Assembly (NCBI GenBank): GCA_963662575.1
Contig: OY759723.1
Coordinates: 4,836,001 to 4,900,000 of the forward strand
From: Bin5 sp963662575
GTDB lineage: Bacteria > Chloroflexota > Anaerolineae > Caldilineales > Caldilineaceae
Direction: 5' to 3'
Length of the DNA stretch: 64,000 nt
Position numbers and translations under genes: made by a program
Notes under the pieces: generated by a model
Databases searched by the model: none
The model's input: only the letters and a program-made list of their open reading frames with translations
Told to the model about the DNA's origin: nothing
In this document: in pieces, positions 48,439 through 56,917 of the stretch
How positions within the stretch are numbered: position 1 is the first letter of the stretch
Layout: each line of letters begins with the position of its first letter

Positions 48439-49356
48439 ATGAATGAGAATACGCCAACGCAGCCTGAGCAGACGACCGAACCCGAAAATCAAGACGGCTC
48501 AGTCTCTGCGGCCCAGCCCTCCATGGAGGAGGTCGCCATTCCCGTAGAGACGGCTGAGAGCGAACAGGTTGCTGGTGGTGAAGAAAAGAGGGCAGCTTAT
48601 CTCTTCCGTCACCCTGAAGAGAAAATGATCGGCGGAATCTGCGGCGGTCTAGGCGACTATTTCGGAATCGACCCGATTCTGGTGCGCATGCTGTGGGTGG
48701 TACTGACGCTTGGCACTGCCGGCGCGGGCCTGTTTGCCTATGCAGCGCTGTGGCTGCTGCTGCCAGTAGGTACGGCAAAAGCAGGTCAGCATGCCCCGGC
48801 GGCGCTGGAATTGAACGAAAAGAACGTAGAACGAGCCGGGCTCCTGCTTGTTCTTTGCGGCGCCGTATGGTTGCTGGCGAATCTTGGGATCTTGCCGGCA
48901 CTGTGGAGTGTGTTCTGGCGAGTGATGGGGCTGTTATTCTGGCCGGTGTTGCTGATAGGAGCGGGCTTTCTCATGCTTAAGAATCAGAAGGCATGGCGCA
49001 GTCGAATCGTAGGTGCACGCGACAAGATGCAGAGCGGAAAAACGCGGGCGACGTCCAGCATAAACCGCGAATCGGTTAAAGCCAGTCTGCGCCGCGCCAA
49101 GTCCAGAATTCCGTTAAAGCGCAGCCGGGAAGACCGCATGATGTTCGGCGTTTGCGGAGGGATTGGCAAGGCGATTGGCCTGGACGCCAATCTTGTCCGG
49201 TTGATTTGGGTTGCTTTCGCCATCGGGAGTGTAGGCACAGGGGTACTGGTATATGTGCTGATCGGCTGGCTCCTGCCTAAAGACCAACAGGTCCTGGAGC
49301 CGGTCTCCGTTCAGGAGCCACAAGACGTAACGGTGATAGACGGCACGGTGGGCTGA
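48439..49356 (+). CDS. Membrane protein with two PspC domains
   Basis: A 305-residue protein with a disordered acidic N-terminus (residues 1-50) followed by a first PspC domain (53-112: KMIGGICGGLGDYFGIDPIL, then a helix ending WLLLPV). Two central membrane segments (residues 130-190) and a basic linker come next. A second PspC domain lies at about 220-285 (RMMFGVCGGIGKAIGLDANL, ending IGWLLP). PspC proteins sense or respond to membrane stress; no pspA or pspB gene is nearby. Two PspC domains in one chain is less usual than one. ATG 48439 is chosen because AAGGAG lies 6 bases upstream; a longer in-frame start at 48391 lacks one. A small YtxH-like gene follows. Confidence 0.88.
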   Translation: MNENTPTQPEQTTEPENQDGSVSAAQPSMEEVAIPVETAESEQVAGGEEKRAAYLFRHPEEKMIGGICGGLGDYFGIDPILVRMLWVVLTLGTAGAGLFAYAALWLLLPVGTAKAGQHAPAALELNEKNVERAGLLLVLCGAVWLLANLGILPALWSVFWRVMGLLFWPVLLIGAGFLMLKNQKAWRSRIVGARDKMQSGKTRATSSINRESVKASLRRAKSRIPLKRSREDRMMFGVCGGIGKAIGLDANLVRLIWVAFAIGSVGTGVLVYVLIGWLLPKDQQVLEPVSVQEPQDVTVIDGTVG

Positions 49357-49444
49357 AGCAGGCGTTGGTGGTTGACCGTTATCTGTGAAGGCCAGAGGTT
49401 GTCCGCGCCAAGGGCGGTCTTGAATGAGGCAGGGAGGCGTTCAG

Positions 49445-49675
49445 TTGGGGAAATCTGAGAATCTCTTTATCGGCCTGCTCTTGGGCGCAGCGATAGGCGC
49501 AGCGGTGGCCTACATCTTCGGGCCATCGCGTGCTACCACCTTTGACGCCAAATACCAGTCGCGCTGGGACAGGGCTGTGGCCGAGGGGAAAGAGGCCGAA
49601 TTGAAACGTAAGGCGGCGCTGGAGGAGGAGTTGGCTGAAGCGAAGCGGCGCAACACGCCAGGACGGTCAGGCTGA
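49445..49675 (+). CDS. Small YtxH-like membrane-anchored protein
   Basis: A 76-residue protein with one glycine-rich N-terminal membrane helix (LFIGLLLGAAIGAAVAYIFG) and a charged, probably coiled-coil tail (GKEAELKRKAALEEELAEAK). This is the layout of YtxH/gas-vesicle-like small stress proteins of unknown function. TTG 49445 is preferred because GGGAGG lies about 6 bases before it; ATG 49424 is an alternative adding 7 residues. It follows the PspC gene by 88 bases and is closed by a terminator, so the two probably form one envelope-stress transcript. Confidence 0.68.
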   Translation: MGKSENLFIGLLLGAAIGAAVAYIFGPSRATTFDAKYQSRWDRAVAEGKEAELKRKAALEEELAEAKRRNTPGRSG

Positions 49676-49703
49676 CACACAGTTACAATACAAAACTAAT
49701 TCG

Positions 49704-49745
49704 TGCGGGGGCCGGCAGCGACATCGGCCTCCGCATCTTTCATTT
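49704..49745 (+). terminator. Rho-independent terminator after the PspC/YtxH genes
   Basis: An 11-bp stem TGCGGGGGCCG / CGGCCTCCGCA with one G-T pair encloses a 10-base loop and is followed by TCTTTCATTT. On the minus strand no T-run follows, so it serves the plus-strand genes. Confidence 0.75.
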
Positions 49746-49766
49746 CGGGGCGTTCAACGCCTTTAT

Positions 49767-50597
49767 TCAGCTCTGACAGGTGGGACAGAAGTGCGTGCTT
49801 CTTTGGCCGAGAAGAATGCGGCTTATTGGGGCGCCGCAGCGAAAGCACGGCTCGCCGGTGCGGCGGAAGACCTGGAACTGCTCCTGAAAACCGCCTTTGC
49901 CGCCGGTCGGCGGCGCATAGTTTTGCAGTGAACTGCCCTGCGCCTCGATTCCCGCCAGTAGTACATCCCGCAAAGCACAATGAAGATTCACTGTTTCTGC
50001 GGCGGTAAGGCTGCCGCCCGGCCGCCGTGGATCGATGCCGGCGTGAAACAGCGATTCGTCGGCGTAAATGTTGCCAACGCCCGCTACCACCGACTGGTTG
50101 AGCAACAGCGCTTTGATGTTCGCTTTGCGCCCTTCCAGGGCTTGCGCCAAAGTATTCGGAATATACTCTTCGCTCAACGGCTCCGGACCGAGCTTTCCCA
50201 CTACCTCTGACACATCCTCGACCAACCAGATGCGCCCAAACTTGCGAGTGTCGCGGAATCTCAGCTCTTCGCCAGTGTCCAACTCGAACAAGACGTGGGT
50301 ATGTTTGTCTACAGGAACGGCCGACGGAACGGAGGCGGCGGGCGCATGAATCCGCAGTTCGCCGGTCATGCGCAGATGCACAATCAGCGATTCGCCGCTG
50401 TGTAGGCCGAACAGCATGTATTTTCCACGCCGTGCAAAGGAAACAAAGCGCCGCCCGCGGATCAGGTCCGGGAACAGGGCGGCATCAGGAGAAGCGATTG
50501 TGCGCGGCCAGTGTACAGCCGCCGCCTGGATTGTCTTTCCGGTCAGCAGAGGTTCAAGCGCCCGAACGTAGGTCTCAACCTCCGGTAGTTCAGGCAC
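49767..50597 (-). CDS. mutM: Formamidopyrimidine-DNA glycosylase (Fpg/MutM)
   Basis: Removes 8-oxoguanine and ring-opened purines from DNA and cleaves the strand. The 276 residues begin PELPEVETYVR after the initiator: Pro1 of the mature protein is the nucleophile and the following Glu is catalytic. Also present are a helix-two-turn-helix with NQSVVAGVGNIYADESLF and the C-terminal zinc finger CFRCGAP and CPTC. All key residues are intact. The start is GTG 50597 and overlaps the end of the anti-sigma gene by 8 bases, so its translation is likely coupled to that gene. This places a DNA repair enzyme at the end of a sigma/anti-sigma operon. Confidence 0.97.
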   Translation of the reverse strand: MPELPEVETYVRALEPLLTGKTIQAAAVHWPRTIASPDAALFPDLIRGRRFVSFARRGKYMLFGLHSGESLIVHLRMTGELRIHAPAASVPSAVPVDKHTHVLFELDTGEELRFRDTRKFGRIWLVEDVSEVVGKLGPEPLSEEYIPNTLAQALEGRKANIKALLLNQSVVAGVGNIYADESLFHAGIDPRRPGGSLTAAETVNLHCALRDVLLAGIEAQGSSLQNYAPPTGGKGGFQEQFQVFRRTGEPCFRCGAPISRILLGQRSTHFCPTCQS

Positions 50598-51516
50598 GGC
50601 TGCCCCTGGATCTGACGCGGCTGAACAGCCAGAAGGCTATGACCGCCAGGACAAGTAGGGTGCGTGCGTACCTGAAGACAGTAAGTAGAGACTGATTGGA
50701 GTCGTCCACATTTTCGCTGCCAGACTGCTGGGTTTCCCCTGAAGTGCCCGGGGCGGAAGCGGGACTCGATTCTGTACGAGCGACCTGTTCTGCTTCGGCG
50801 CCAGATTCAGATTTCACTTCCGCGGCTGCAACTGGCTGCTCCGACGAATCCACGGTTTCCTGGTCTTGGTCTCCGGTACTCATCACGCCAAATTCGGCCT
50901 CGCCATCCTCCTGGGCAGCACCGTTCTCTGTATCCGCTACCTGACCGTCATCTGAGGCGGGCGCATCGGCAACGGCGCCTTCGGTTTTCGATAGAGTTCC
51001 TCCCACGGCGGTAACCTGGGCCTGTGGTGATGAGGGCTCTTGCGAGAGCTGTTCGCCGGCCCCGTCAGGGGTTCCGACCTGGTTCTGTTGCAACTGAACC
51101 TCGGCGACGTAGAAGAGAACGAGCAGCACAGCCGCGAGCGCGGCCGCATTCCGGAGAGCCAAGTCGCCGCCGTTCAGGAATCTCAAGAACCGCTGCCAGG
51201 GGGAATCCTGAGGGTCCTGGTCCGCTGTAGCGGGAGCAGGTGTGGCGGGAGCAGTTGTGGCGATGGCACGACTTCGCCGCTCATGCAGTACGTCCGCTAC
51301 CTGATCTTCCGACAAAACAAATGAGCGGGGCAACGGTACGGCAGGCAAATCCTGCAGCAGCTCAACGGTCTGGCGCAGTGTATTCACTTCCCAGGCGACC
51401 TGTTCATCGGCCGCCATGGCAGCCTCGACGCGCTGGCGTTCTTCGATAGTCACGTCACCGTCAACAAATGCCGCAACCAATTCTTCATCGACCGAATGCA
51501 TATTTTGAGGCGTCAT
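50590..51516 (-). CDS. Anti-sigma factor-like membrane protein
   Basis: A 308-residue protein. The N-terminal 75 residues (DEELVAAFVDGDVTIEERQR, then a helix and LPRSFVLSEDQV) resemble the cytoplasmic sigma-binding domain of zf-HC2-type anti-sigma factors but lack the zinc-binding His/Cys set. A membrane helix (AAALAAVLLVLFYVAEV, about residue 128) follows, then a long Ser/Glu/Gln-rich disordered outer segment and a second hydrophobic helix near the C-terminus. It lies 133 bases downstream of an ECF sigma gene on the same strand, the standard arrangement for a sigma/anti-sigma pair. What signal it senses is unknown. The call depends on context as much as on sequence. Confidence 0.8.
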   Translation of the reverse strand: MTPQNMHSVDEELVAAFVDGDVTIEERQRVEAAMAADEQVAWEVNTLRQTVELLQDLPAVPLPRSFVLSEDQVADVLHERRSRAIATTAPATPAPATADQDPQDSPWQRFLRFLNGGDLALRNAAALAAVLLVLFYVAEVQLQQNQVGTPDGAGEQLSQEPSSPQAQVTAVGGTLSKTEGAVADAPASDDGQVADTENGAAQEDGEAEFGVMSTGDQDQETVDSSEQPVAAAEVKSESGAEAEQVARTESSPASAPGTSGETQQSGSENVDDSNQSLLTVFRYARTLLVLAVIAFWLFSRVRSRGSRA

Positions 51517-51649
51517 AGTCGTTAGCTCTGAATTGCCGTTACGCTGGCTTGACCGATCCGGCGACTGTCCATGGTTAGCTCATCCTGAACTTGACTTAGG
51601 GTGAACTGTCTCAGCTATACAGACAGAGTGTAGGGAACGGATACATCCC

Positions 51650-52240
51650 CTACTTCAATGAATGACGATAGACGGATGGCAAAAGTTCCGCGTGTTTGCC
51701 AAGGTAGTCGCGAACTCGGCCGCGCGCCCGGTTGATTCGAGACTTGACCGTTCCCACGGCCGCGCTGGTGATCTCCGCGATTTCCTCGTATGCGTACCCT
51801 TCGACATCGCGCAGGACAATGGCAGTGCGCAGGACTTCAGGCAAAGAAGTGATAGCGGACCCTATCAACGCCTGCAACTCCCGCCTTTCGGCGTATTCGT
51901 GCGGCGTTTCGCCGCGGTCCGTCAGTTGGACTACATACTCCTCATCCACTGGCATATCATCCAGGCTTTCGGTGCGCTTACGCTGCCGGCTTCGCAGATG
52001 ATCGTAACAGGTGTTTACGACAATACGCATGAGCCAACTCTTAAAGCTTCCGCCCCGGTATTTTTCCAACGCGCGAAAGGCCTTGATGAAACTGTCCTGC
52101 AAGGCATCCGCGGCCGAATCCGGATCATCAAGGAGGCGGTAGGCGACTCCGTAGCCTAGCCCTTGATACTCGATAACCAATTGGTTGAACGCTTCCAAGT
52201 CTCCTTGAAGCGAGCGTTCTATTAGATTGTCCTGGTCCAT
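51650..52240 (-). CDS. ECF-type RNA polymerase sigma factor
   Basis: A 196-residue alternative sigma factor. Region 2 (DLEAFNQLVIEYQGLGYGVA through KAFRALEKYRGGSFKSWLMR) and region 4 (LPEVLRTAIVLRDVEGYAYE, then EIAEITSAAVGTVKSRINRA) are complete and joined by a short acidic linker, so it is an RpoE/SigW-like member. ATG 52240 gives the normal length; longer frames add 40 residues that do not fit the family. The downstream anti-sigma and mutM genes are on the same strand. No ECF-type autoregulatory promoter could be recognised upstream. It faces away from the tRNA-Leu gene. Confidence 0.93.
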   Translation of the reverse strand: MDQDNLIERSLQGDLEAFNQLVIEYQGLGYGVAYRLLDDPDSAADALQDSFIKAFRALEKYRGGSFKSWLMRIVVNTCYDHLRSRQRKRTESLDDMPVDEEYVVQLTDRGETPHEYAERRELQALIGSAITSLPEVLRTAIVLRDVEGYAYEEIAEITSAAVGTVKSRINRARGRVRDYLGKHAELLPSVYRHSLK

Positions 52241-52395
52241 GAACAGCCCGTTTTTGCAGGTTAGCTGCGGACCGACCAGCAGAGCGGCGAGCGAAAAATG
52301 AAACTTCGTTCGCGACACTGCCATCCGATTCGCTTCATGTAACGGCAACTCGGAAAACAACCATGGAGGCGGCTGCTAGCGCAATTGCCGGTTAT

Positions 52396-52425
52396 TTGAC
52401 TGATATTGACGCCAACGGCTATAAT
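52396..52425 (+). promoter_or_regulatory. Promoter of the tRNA-Leu gene
   Basis: TTGACT (52396-52401) and a perfect TATAAT (52420-52425) with an 18-base spacer lie just before the tRNA. The -10 box ends 8 bases before the tRNA 5' end, so the leader is nearly absent. Confidence 0.8.
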
Positions 52426-52433
52426 TTTTGCAA

Positions 52434-52518
<85 letters not shown>

Positions 52519-53032
52519 GATTGAGGAAGAATTCCCCGCTCCGACATAGCAGGATTCAGCCAGTAGTTCCCCCGGTAGCCCAAGCAGGGAGAGGGCCAGA
52601 GGTGTGTGAAACTCCTTCCCTGCGACGGTCTGCATCGATGGCAGGCCGTTTTGCGTCCCGCCGTTTCCTGCTTTCGAATCCTGTATTTCTAATATTATAT
52701 CAGGAGCGCGGCTGAATCTCCATTGTGCTAATAGCATCCTATCACTCTCATTCAGGAATCTTCAAGACTGGAGCCAAGTCCTTGAACAAGGAGGGCAGGG
52801 TCGCTGTGCGGCGAGGCGATGCGCCGCTCGTTCGCCGGGAAAGCGATAACGGGGCGGTAGTCTGAGATTACTGCGACACAAAGCACAACTCTTATTACCA
52901 AGCTGGCGACGCTGCCGTGCTCAAACAGGCGGCGTTCTTGTCGTTTTCCAATATGCATTGGGGATTGTTCACTCGTTCTGGCACAATACTGGTTGACATT
53001 GGCGCAGAATATCGTGTCCGAAAGGAGTTTTC
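52519..53032. other. Intergenic region, no gene found
   Basis: About 510 bases between tRNA-Leu and the CNB-domain gene. Open frames here are short and lack ribosome binding sites; one on the minus strand is the antisense of the tRNA. A clear GAAAGGAG ribosome binding site lies at the right end for the next gene. A convincing promoter was not found. Confidence 0.5.
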
Positions 53033-54901
53033 ATGTCTGTCGAATTTCTTCGCGCAACGCCTCTCTTTAATGATTTGTCAGATACGGAGTTGACTCAGGT
53101 CGTATCGATCCTTCGCGAAGAGAGTCAGCCAGGCGGCGCTACCATCTTCCGTAGTGATGAGACTTGCAGTGAGCTTTACTTGGTACGAAGCGGTTTTGTG
53201 CGCTTGTTTGACTCCTACGGTTCAGTTCTGGCGACGCTGGGGCCTGGCAGTCTGTTGGGAGAGGCAGAGTTTCTGCGGAGCCTGGCTCACAATACAAGCG
53301 CGGTAGCCGCTTCCGATGTCCATGTATGGGTATTGCCCGATGAAGATCTGCGCCAACTGCTACAGAGTCATTATGGAATTGGCATCAAGCTCAGTCAGAA
53401 CTTTGGAGAACAGATTTCGCAGTTGGAAGACTATCTGGTTGAACAGCTGGTCAATACTGAGGCGCTGCGAGGCCTGCCGGAGCAGGTTATAGGTCCTATG
53501 GCGCGTAGCATGCAGCCCCACCAGCTTCTGCGCGGGAGGTTCCTCTTTCAGAGCGGGCAACAGGCCGAGGCGCTTTACCTGCTGGAAATAGGGGCCCTGG
53601 AGTTGCAGCCGGCCCCCTCGCCGGAGGAGCCAGGCCCAACTGCAAGGCTAGTCGAACCGGGAAACCTGTTCGGTGTCCTGCCCATGTTGACGAATAAGCC
53701 CTATGATGCCAGCGCATTTGCGGTAGAGGACTGCCTAATCTGGACTCTGCCCGCGGCTACGTTTTACAGCTTGAGCAGCCAGTATCCAGTGCTGCGGCGG
53801 ACATTGGGGCGACATAGCCGGAGCAGCCTGAGTGTAGCCGACCAGACTCAGGCGGTGGTGCGATTGGCACAGACGCCTCTGTTTGGCCATTTGGAGCCGG
53901 TTAATCTGCACGCCATCGTTCAGAAGCTCGTGCTCCAGCATGTGCCTTCGGGGGAATCGATCTACCGTCTGGGCGAAAGCAGCGATGCACTTTTTCTGGT
54001 AGATCAGGGCGAGGTTGAACTGACTGCGGAGAACGAGAGCGGTGTCCTGCAGGAGTTGGCCCGGGAAGGTGTTGGCAGCTATTTTGGGGCTATGGGGCTG
54101 CTGACCGGCGAGGACCGGCTGGAAAACGCTACTGCGATCAGAAACACGAATCTTTGGGTGCTATACAGATCGGATCTCGAAGAACTGGCTGGACGTGTGC
54201 CTGCGATTGGAGCGGCGCTGGATCAGGCGTTGGCCTCCCAATCTTCTCCTCGCCGGGAGTCGGTCGATGAGGAGAGATTGCGCCGGATTCCACTGCTAAC
54301 GGATCTCCGAGTTGATGAATTGCGGGAGGTCGCCCGTCATCTGCGTCATGCCCGTATTGACAGAGGAGAGCAGGTCTTCCGGGCGGGCGCGCCCAGCGAT
54401 GCTCTTTACTTCATCGAGAAGGGTGTGGTCCGTCTGCAAACTCTGAATGGCGACGGCAGTTGGACGCGCGGCGAGGGCGAAATCTTTGGAGAGAAGGCCA
54501 TTCTGTCGGACGAGCCGTATGGCCAGAGCGCGTTCGCGGAAACTGACGTAGAGCTGCTTTACATCGAACAACCGGGACTGGATTTTCTGAAATCGAGGCT
54601 GCCCTCGGTTGCTACGGAACTGCATCGAATACTGAGCCAACCAGTAGGCGAACAGGAAGCCTTTGTGGGGGCGCCGCCGCAACGGGCGAGCGCCGACCCG
54701 GAACTTGGGCCCCCTGAGGGTCCAGCCCAACGGCGGCGCGAAGCAGCCCGGGAAGAGGAATTTCCGCGGTCCAGCGGCGGCAGTGGAGGCTGGTTTGGCA
54801 GTCTCGGTCTATGGGGGAAGGTCCGTCTAGTGCTTGTTGCGCTGCTGCTGGTCTACCTCGGCATTTTCGTTTTGCCAGGCATGCTTGGCAACCTTTTCTG
54901 A
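53033..54901 (+). CDS. Protein with four cyclic-nucleotide-binding-like domains and a C-terminal membrane anchor
   Basis: A 622-residue protein made of four tandem CRP/CNB-type beta-barrel domains (about residues 1-125, 145-262, 280-405 and 418-540). Each begins with an L-F/L-x-x-L phrase (FLRATPLFNDLSD; LAQTPLFGHLEP; LRRIPLLTDLRV). A charged, proline-containing linker and a single C-terminal membrane helix (VRLVLVALLLVYLGIFVLPG) follow. No helix-turn-helix, kinase, cyclase or channel domain is attached. In the phosphate-binding cassettes the usual Arg before Ser/Thr is not seen (HNTSAV, YDASAF, ENATAI, GQSAFA), so cNMP binding is doubtful. It could be a membrane-tethered sensor or scaffold. 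AAAGGAG precedes the ATG. Function unknown. Confidence 0.88.
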   Translation: MSVEFLRATPLFNDLSDTELTQVVSILREESQPGGATIFRSDETCSELYLVRSGFVRLFDSYGSVLATLGPGSLLGEAEFLRSLAHNTSAVAASDVHVWVLPDEDLRQLLQSHYGIGIKLSQNFGEQISQLEDYLVEQLVNTEALRGLPEQVIGPMARSMQPHQLLRGRFLFQSGQQAEALYLLEIGALELQPAPSPEEPGPTARLVEPGNLFGVLPMLTNKPYDASAFAVEDCLIWTLPAATFYSLSSQYPVLRRTLGRHSRSSLSVADQTQAVVRLAQTPLFGHLEPVNLHAIVQKLVLQHVPSGESIYRLGESSDALFLVDQGEVELTAENESGVLQELAREGVGSYFGAMGLLTGEDRLENATAIRNTNLWVLYRSDLEELAGRVPAIGAALDQALASQSSPRRESVDEERLRRIPLLTDLRVDELREVARHLRHARIDRGEQVFRAGAPSDALYFIEKGVVRLQTLNGDGSWTRGEGEIFGEKAILSDEPYGQSAFAETDVELLYIEQPGLDFLKSRLPSVATELHRILSQPVGEQEAFVGAPPQRASADPELGPPEGPAQRRREAAREEEFPRSSGGSGGWFGSLGLWGKVRLVLVALLLVYLGIFVLPGMLGNLF

Positions 54902-54979
54902 TGCATGGCGCGAGCATTTGCTGCGCTGATGCCGACAGCTGGAACTTTTGCAGAGGTGTCGGGGCACCTGAGGCGGCGT

Positions 54980-56026
54980 TCACCAACCTTTAGCGAGAAC
55001 CGGCCATTCCAACTCCACTTCCCCGCTTCTGTGGCCGACAATGCGCGGGAAAAGGTTGTTAGAGACACAACAGTGATTGACCAGAACGCTGACCCGTTCA
55101 CCGATCTCCGGCTTGCGGTCACAGCGTGAAACATCCACGTGGCCATGTTCCTCTGAAAGCTTGAAAATCTCCGCTTCGGGATACTCGACAATCAGTCCGT
55201 GTCCAGGCGCCTGGCGGCCGCTGTCCGCGGCCAGCGATTTGCTACCCGAATCGAGCACGACTCTATCTTCGGTCGGCCGGCTGACGACGGTCGCGAGGAC
55301 AAAGTATGAGCAGTCGTCGAGCGCCATGACGCCGGCATCGACCAGGTTGCGATCGCCGTAGACATACATGCCGGCTCGGTGTTCGGTGAACTCGGTGAAC
55401 TCGTGCGCTTGCCACATGACGAAAGAACTGCCGCCACTTACGCGCTCAACAGCCAGCCCGTCCTGAGCCAGAAGCATCTTCGACTCGCCCATAAACGCGT
55501 TGGACTCCGGGTTTGAAGGGTAAACCATGAGGCCGCCAAAGTGGAGATTGGGCGCGCTGTCGATTTGGCGTGCCAGCTCGCGCACGCCTTCGGTTGTAGT
55601 GACGCCGCAACGCTCATAGCCGCCATCCATCTCAATAAGAACCGGCAGGACCGTTCCTTCCTGTGCAGCCGCCTCGGCATAGCCGGCGACAGTGCGGGCG
55701 GAGTCTGCGGTGACGCTCATTTTGGCCCGGCGGGCCAGGAGCATCAGCCGTTTCAATTTCGCCGCGCTAAGCAGATTGTAGGGCAGAAAGATATCTCGAA
55801 TGCCGGTGCTGCACATGATCTCGGCTTCGCTCAGGGTTTGGCAGGTGATGCCGACGGCGCCGCCTTCCAACTGCATATGGGCAATGGCCGGGATGCGATG
55901 GGTCTTGATGTGGGGCCGGTTGTCGATGTCGTGACTGGCCAGGTATTTCTGCAGCCGGTCGATGTTGACGGAAAGGCGGTCCAGATCGACGACGGCGACG
56001 GGCGTTTCAAGTTCCTCGATGCGCAT
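54980..56026 (-). CDS. DSD1-family PLP enzyme (D-threonine aldolase / D-serine dehydratase-like)
   Basis: A fold-type III (alanine racemase-like) PLP enzyme of 348 residues that would cleave or deaminate a D-hydroxy-amino acid. The N-terminal barrel has ETPVAVVDLDRLSVNIDRLQ and the PLP lysine in RPHIKTHR. The body includes GGLMVYPSN and RAGMYVYGD. The C-terminal metal-site loop reads VNHCCVSNN, giving the His and Cys expected for the bound divalent metal in this family. Choosing between D-threonine aldolase and D-serine dehydratase is not possible from sequence alone. It lies 4 bases after a small membrane protein gene, so the two are co-transcribed. Confidence 0.9.
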   Translation of the reverse strand: MRIEELETPVAVVDLDRLSVNIDRLQKYLASHDIDNRPHIKTHRIPAIAHMQLEGGAVGITCQTLSEAEIMCSTGIRDIFLPYNLLSAAKLKRLMLLARRAKMSVTADSARTVAGYAEAAAQEGTVLPVLIEMDGGYERCGVTTTEGVRELARQIDSAPNLHFGGLMVYPSNPESNAFMGESKMLLAQDGLAVERVSGGSSFVMWQAHEFTEFTEHRAGMYVYGDRNLVDAGVMALDDCSYFVLATVVSRPTEDRVVLDSGSKSLAADSGRQAPGHGLIVEYPEAEIFKLSEEHGHVDVSRCDRKPEIGERVSVLVNHCCVSNNLFPRIVGHRSGEVELEWPVLAKGW

Positions 56027-56030
56027 GAAG

Positions 56031-56366
56031 TTACCTCGTTTGCAAGTAGAGAAGGATGATCAGGATCACTTCGACGGCCTTCGTAAGCAAGCCTATGCCG
56101 CTGTCCAATGGATTCTGATTTACGACAAAATATGCGACTATCGTAATCGCGGTATAGGCGACCAAGGCCCAGCGGATGTGCGTCCGCCAGTTGGCAAGTT
56201 GTGGGAGCAGGTAGAGCCCAACGACAAGTGCGATAAAGCCAAGACCGTTGAGAATGAAGATTAAGATCCCACCCTGGACACCCAGGAATAGATGGATCAA
56301 GGCGGTCAGAAGCGCGAGCCCAGTTATACGAAACGACTGTGAATCCAATGAACGCAACTCGTTCAT
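56031..56366 (-). CDS. Small four-helix membrane protein
   Basis: A 111-residue protein, almost entirely four membrane segments (ITGLALLTALIHLFLGV; ILIFILNGLGFIALVVGLYL; WALVAYTAITIVAYFVV; TKAVEVILIILLYLQT). ATG 56366 is supported by AAGGAGAC about 9 bases upstream; the frame continues further but without a site. Family unknown to me. It is the first gene of a two-gene unit with the DSD1-type enzyme. A transport or accessory role for that enzyme is only a guess from the 4-base spacing. Confidence 0.72.
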   Translation of the reverse strand: MNELRSLDSQSFRITGLALLTALIHLFLGVQGGILIFILNGLGFIALVVGLYLLPQLANWRTHIRWALVAYTAITIVAYFVVNQNPLDSGIGLLTKAVEVILIILLYLQTR

Positions 56367-56917
56367 GATCTTCTGTCTCCTTGTATAAGGCCAACATTGG
56401 CGTTCCGCCGCGTGGGGGAGGACAGACTTCACTATGATTGCATAAACTTGGATTTCTTACAACGCTTGTTTTGAGGGGGCCTGTGACGGGCGTGTGGGCA
56501 AGATGTCTCCCTGGCGGCGAATTGCAGGTGCGACTACCTCCTTGATTTGGGTATGGATTCTTTGGCGCTATGTATGAACTTTGCAAGGTATAGTGTCGGT
56601 CTTGCGCAGCCCTTTATCGCGGCCGTCATCCAGGCTTTTGGGATGGTATGCGGTTGGCAGGCGCCGGGCTGTTGGAGCGGCACGGCAGCGACGAGTGCGT
56701 AAGGCCGGTGAGGCATGGTTTTGGAGGGGGGCGTTGCGGGGGCGCAGCCCCTGCACAAGGGAGGCCGCTTGCGGCCGACCGCCCATAAAATGAACGGAAG
56801 AGAGAGACCCTTTCGCTGGCTCCAGCTCGTGTCGCGAGTTTATTGCGGCTGGGTAGTTACCTTGCAACAGGTGTGCGTTGGTAATGACCTGCATTTGAAT
56901 GCGCGTGTTCGCGACAG
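56367..56917. other. 550-base region without a supported gene
   Basis: Lies between two minus-strand genes. It contains G+C-rich self-complementary stretches near 56740-56790 (for example GGGGC-GCA-GCCCC and GCCGC-TT-GCGGC) that may form hairpins downstream of the phosphatidyltransferase gene, but no T-run follows. Frames here are short or continuations of shadows of the neighbouring gene. Confidence 0.45.

Noticed and set aside
52752..52958. 68-codon minus-strand frame after tRNA-Leu
   Set aside because: No ribosome binding site, no domain, atypical composition.
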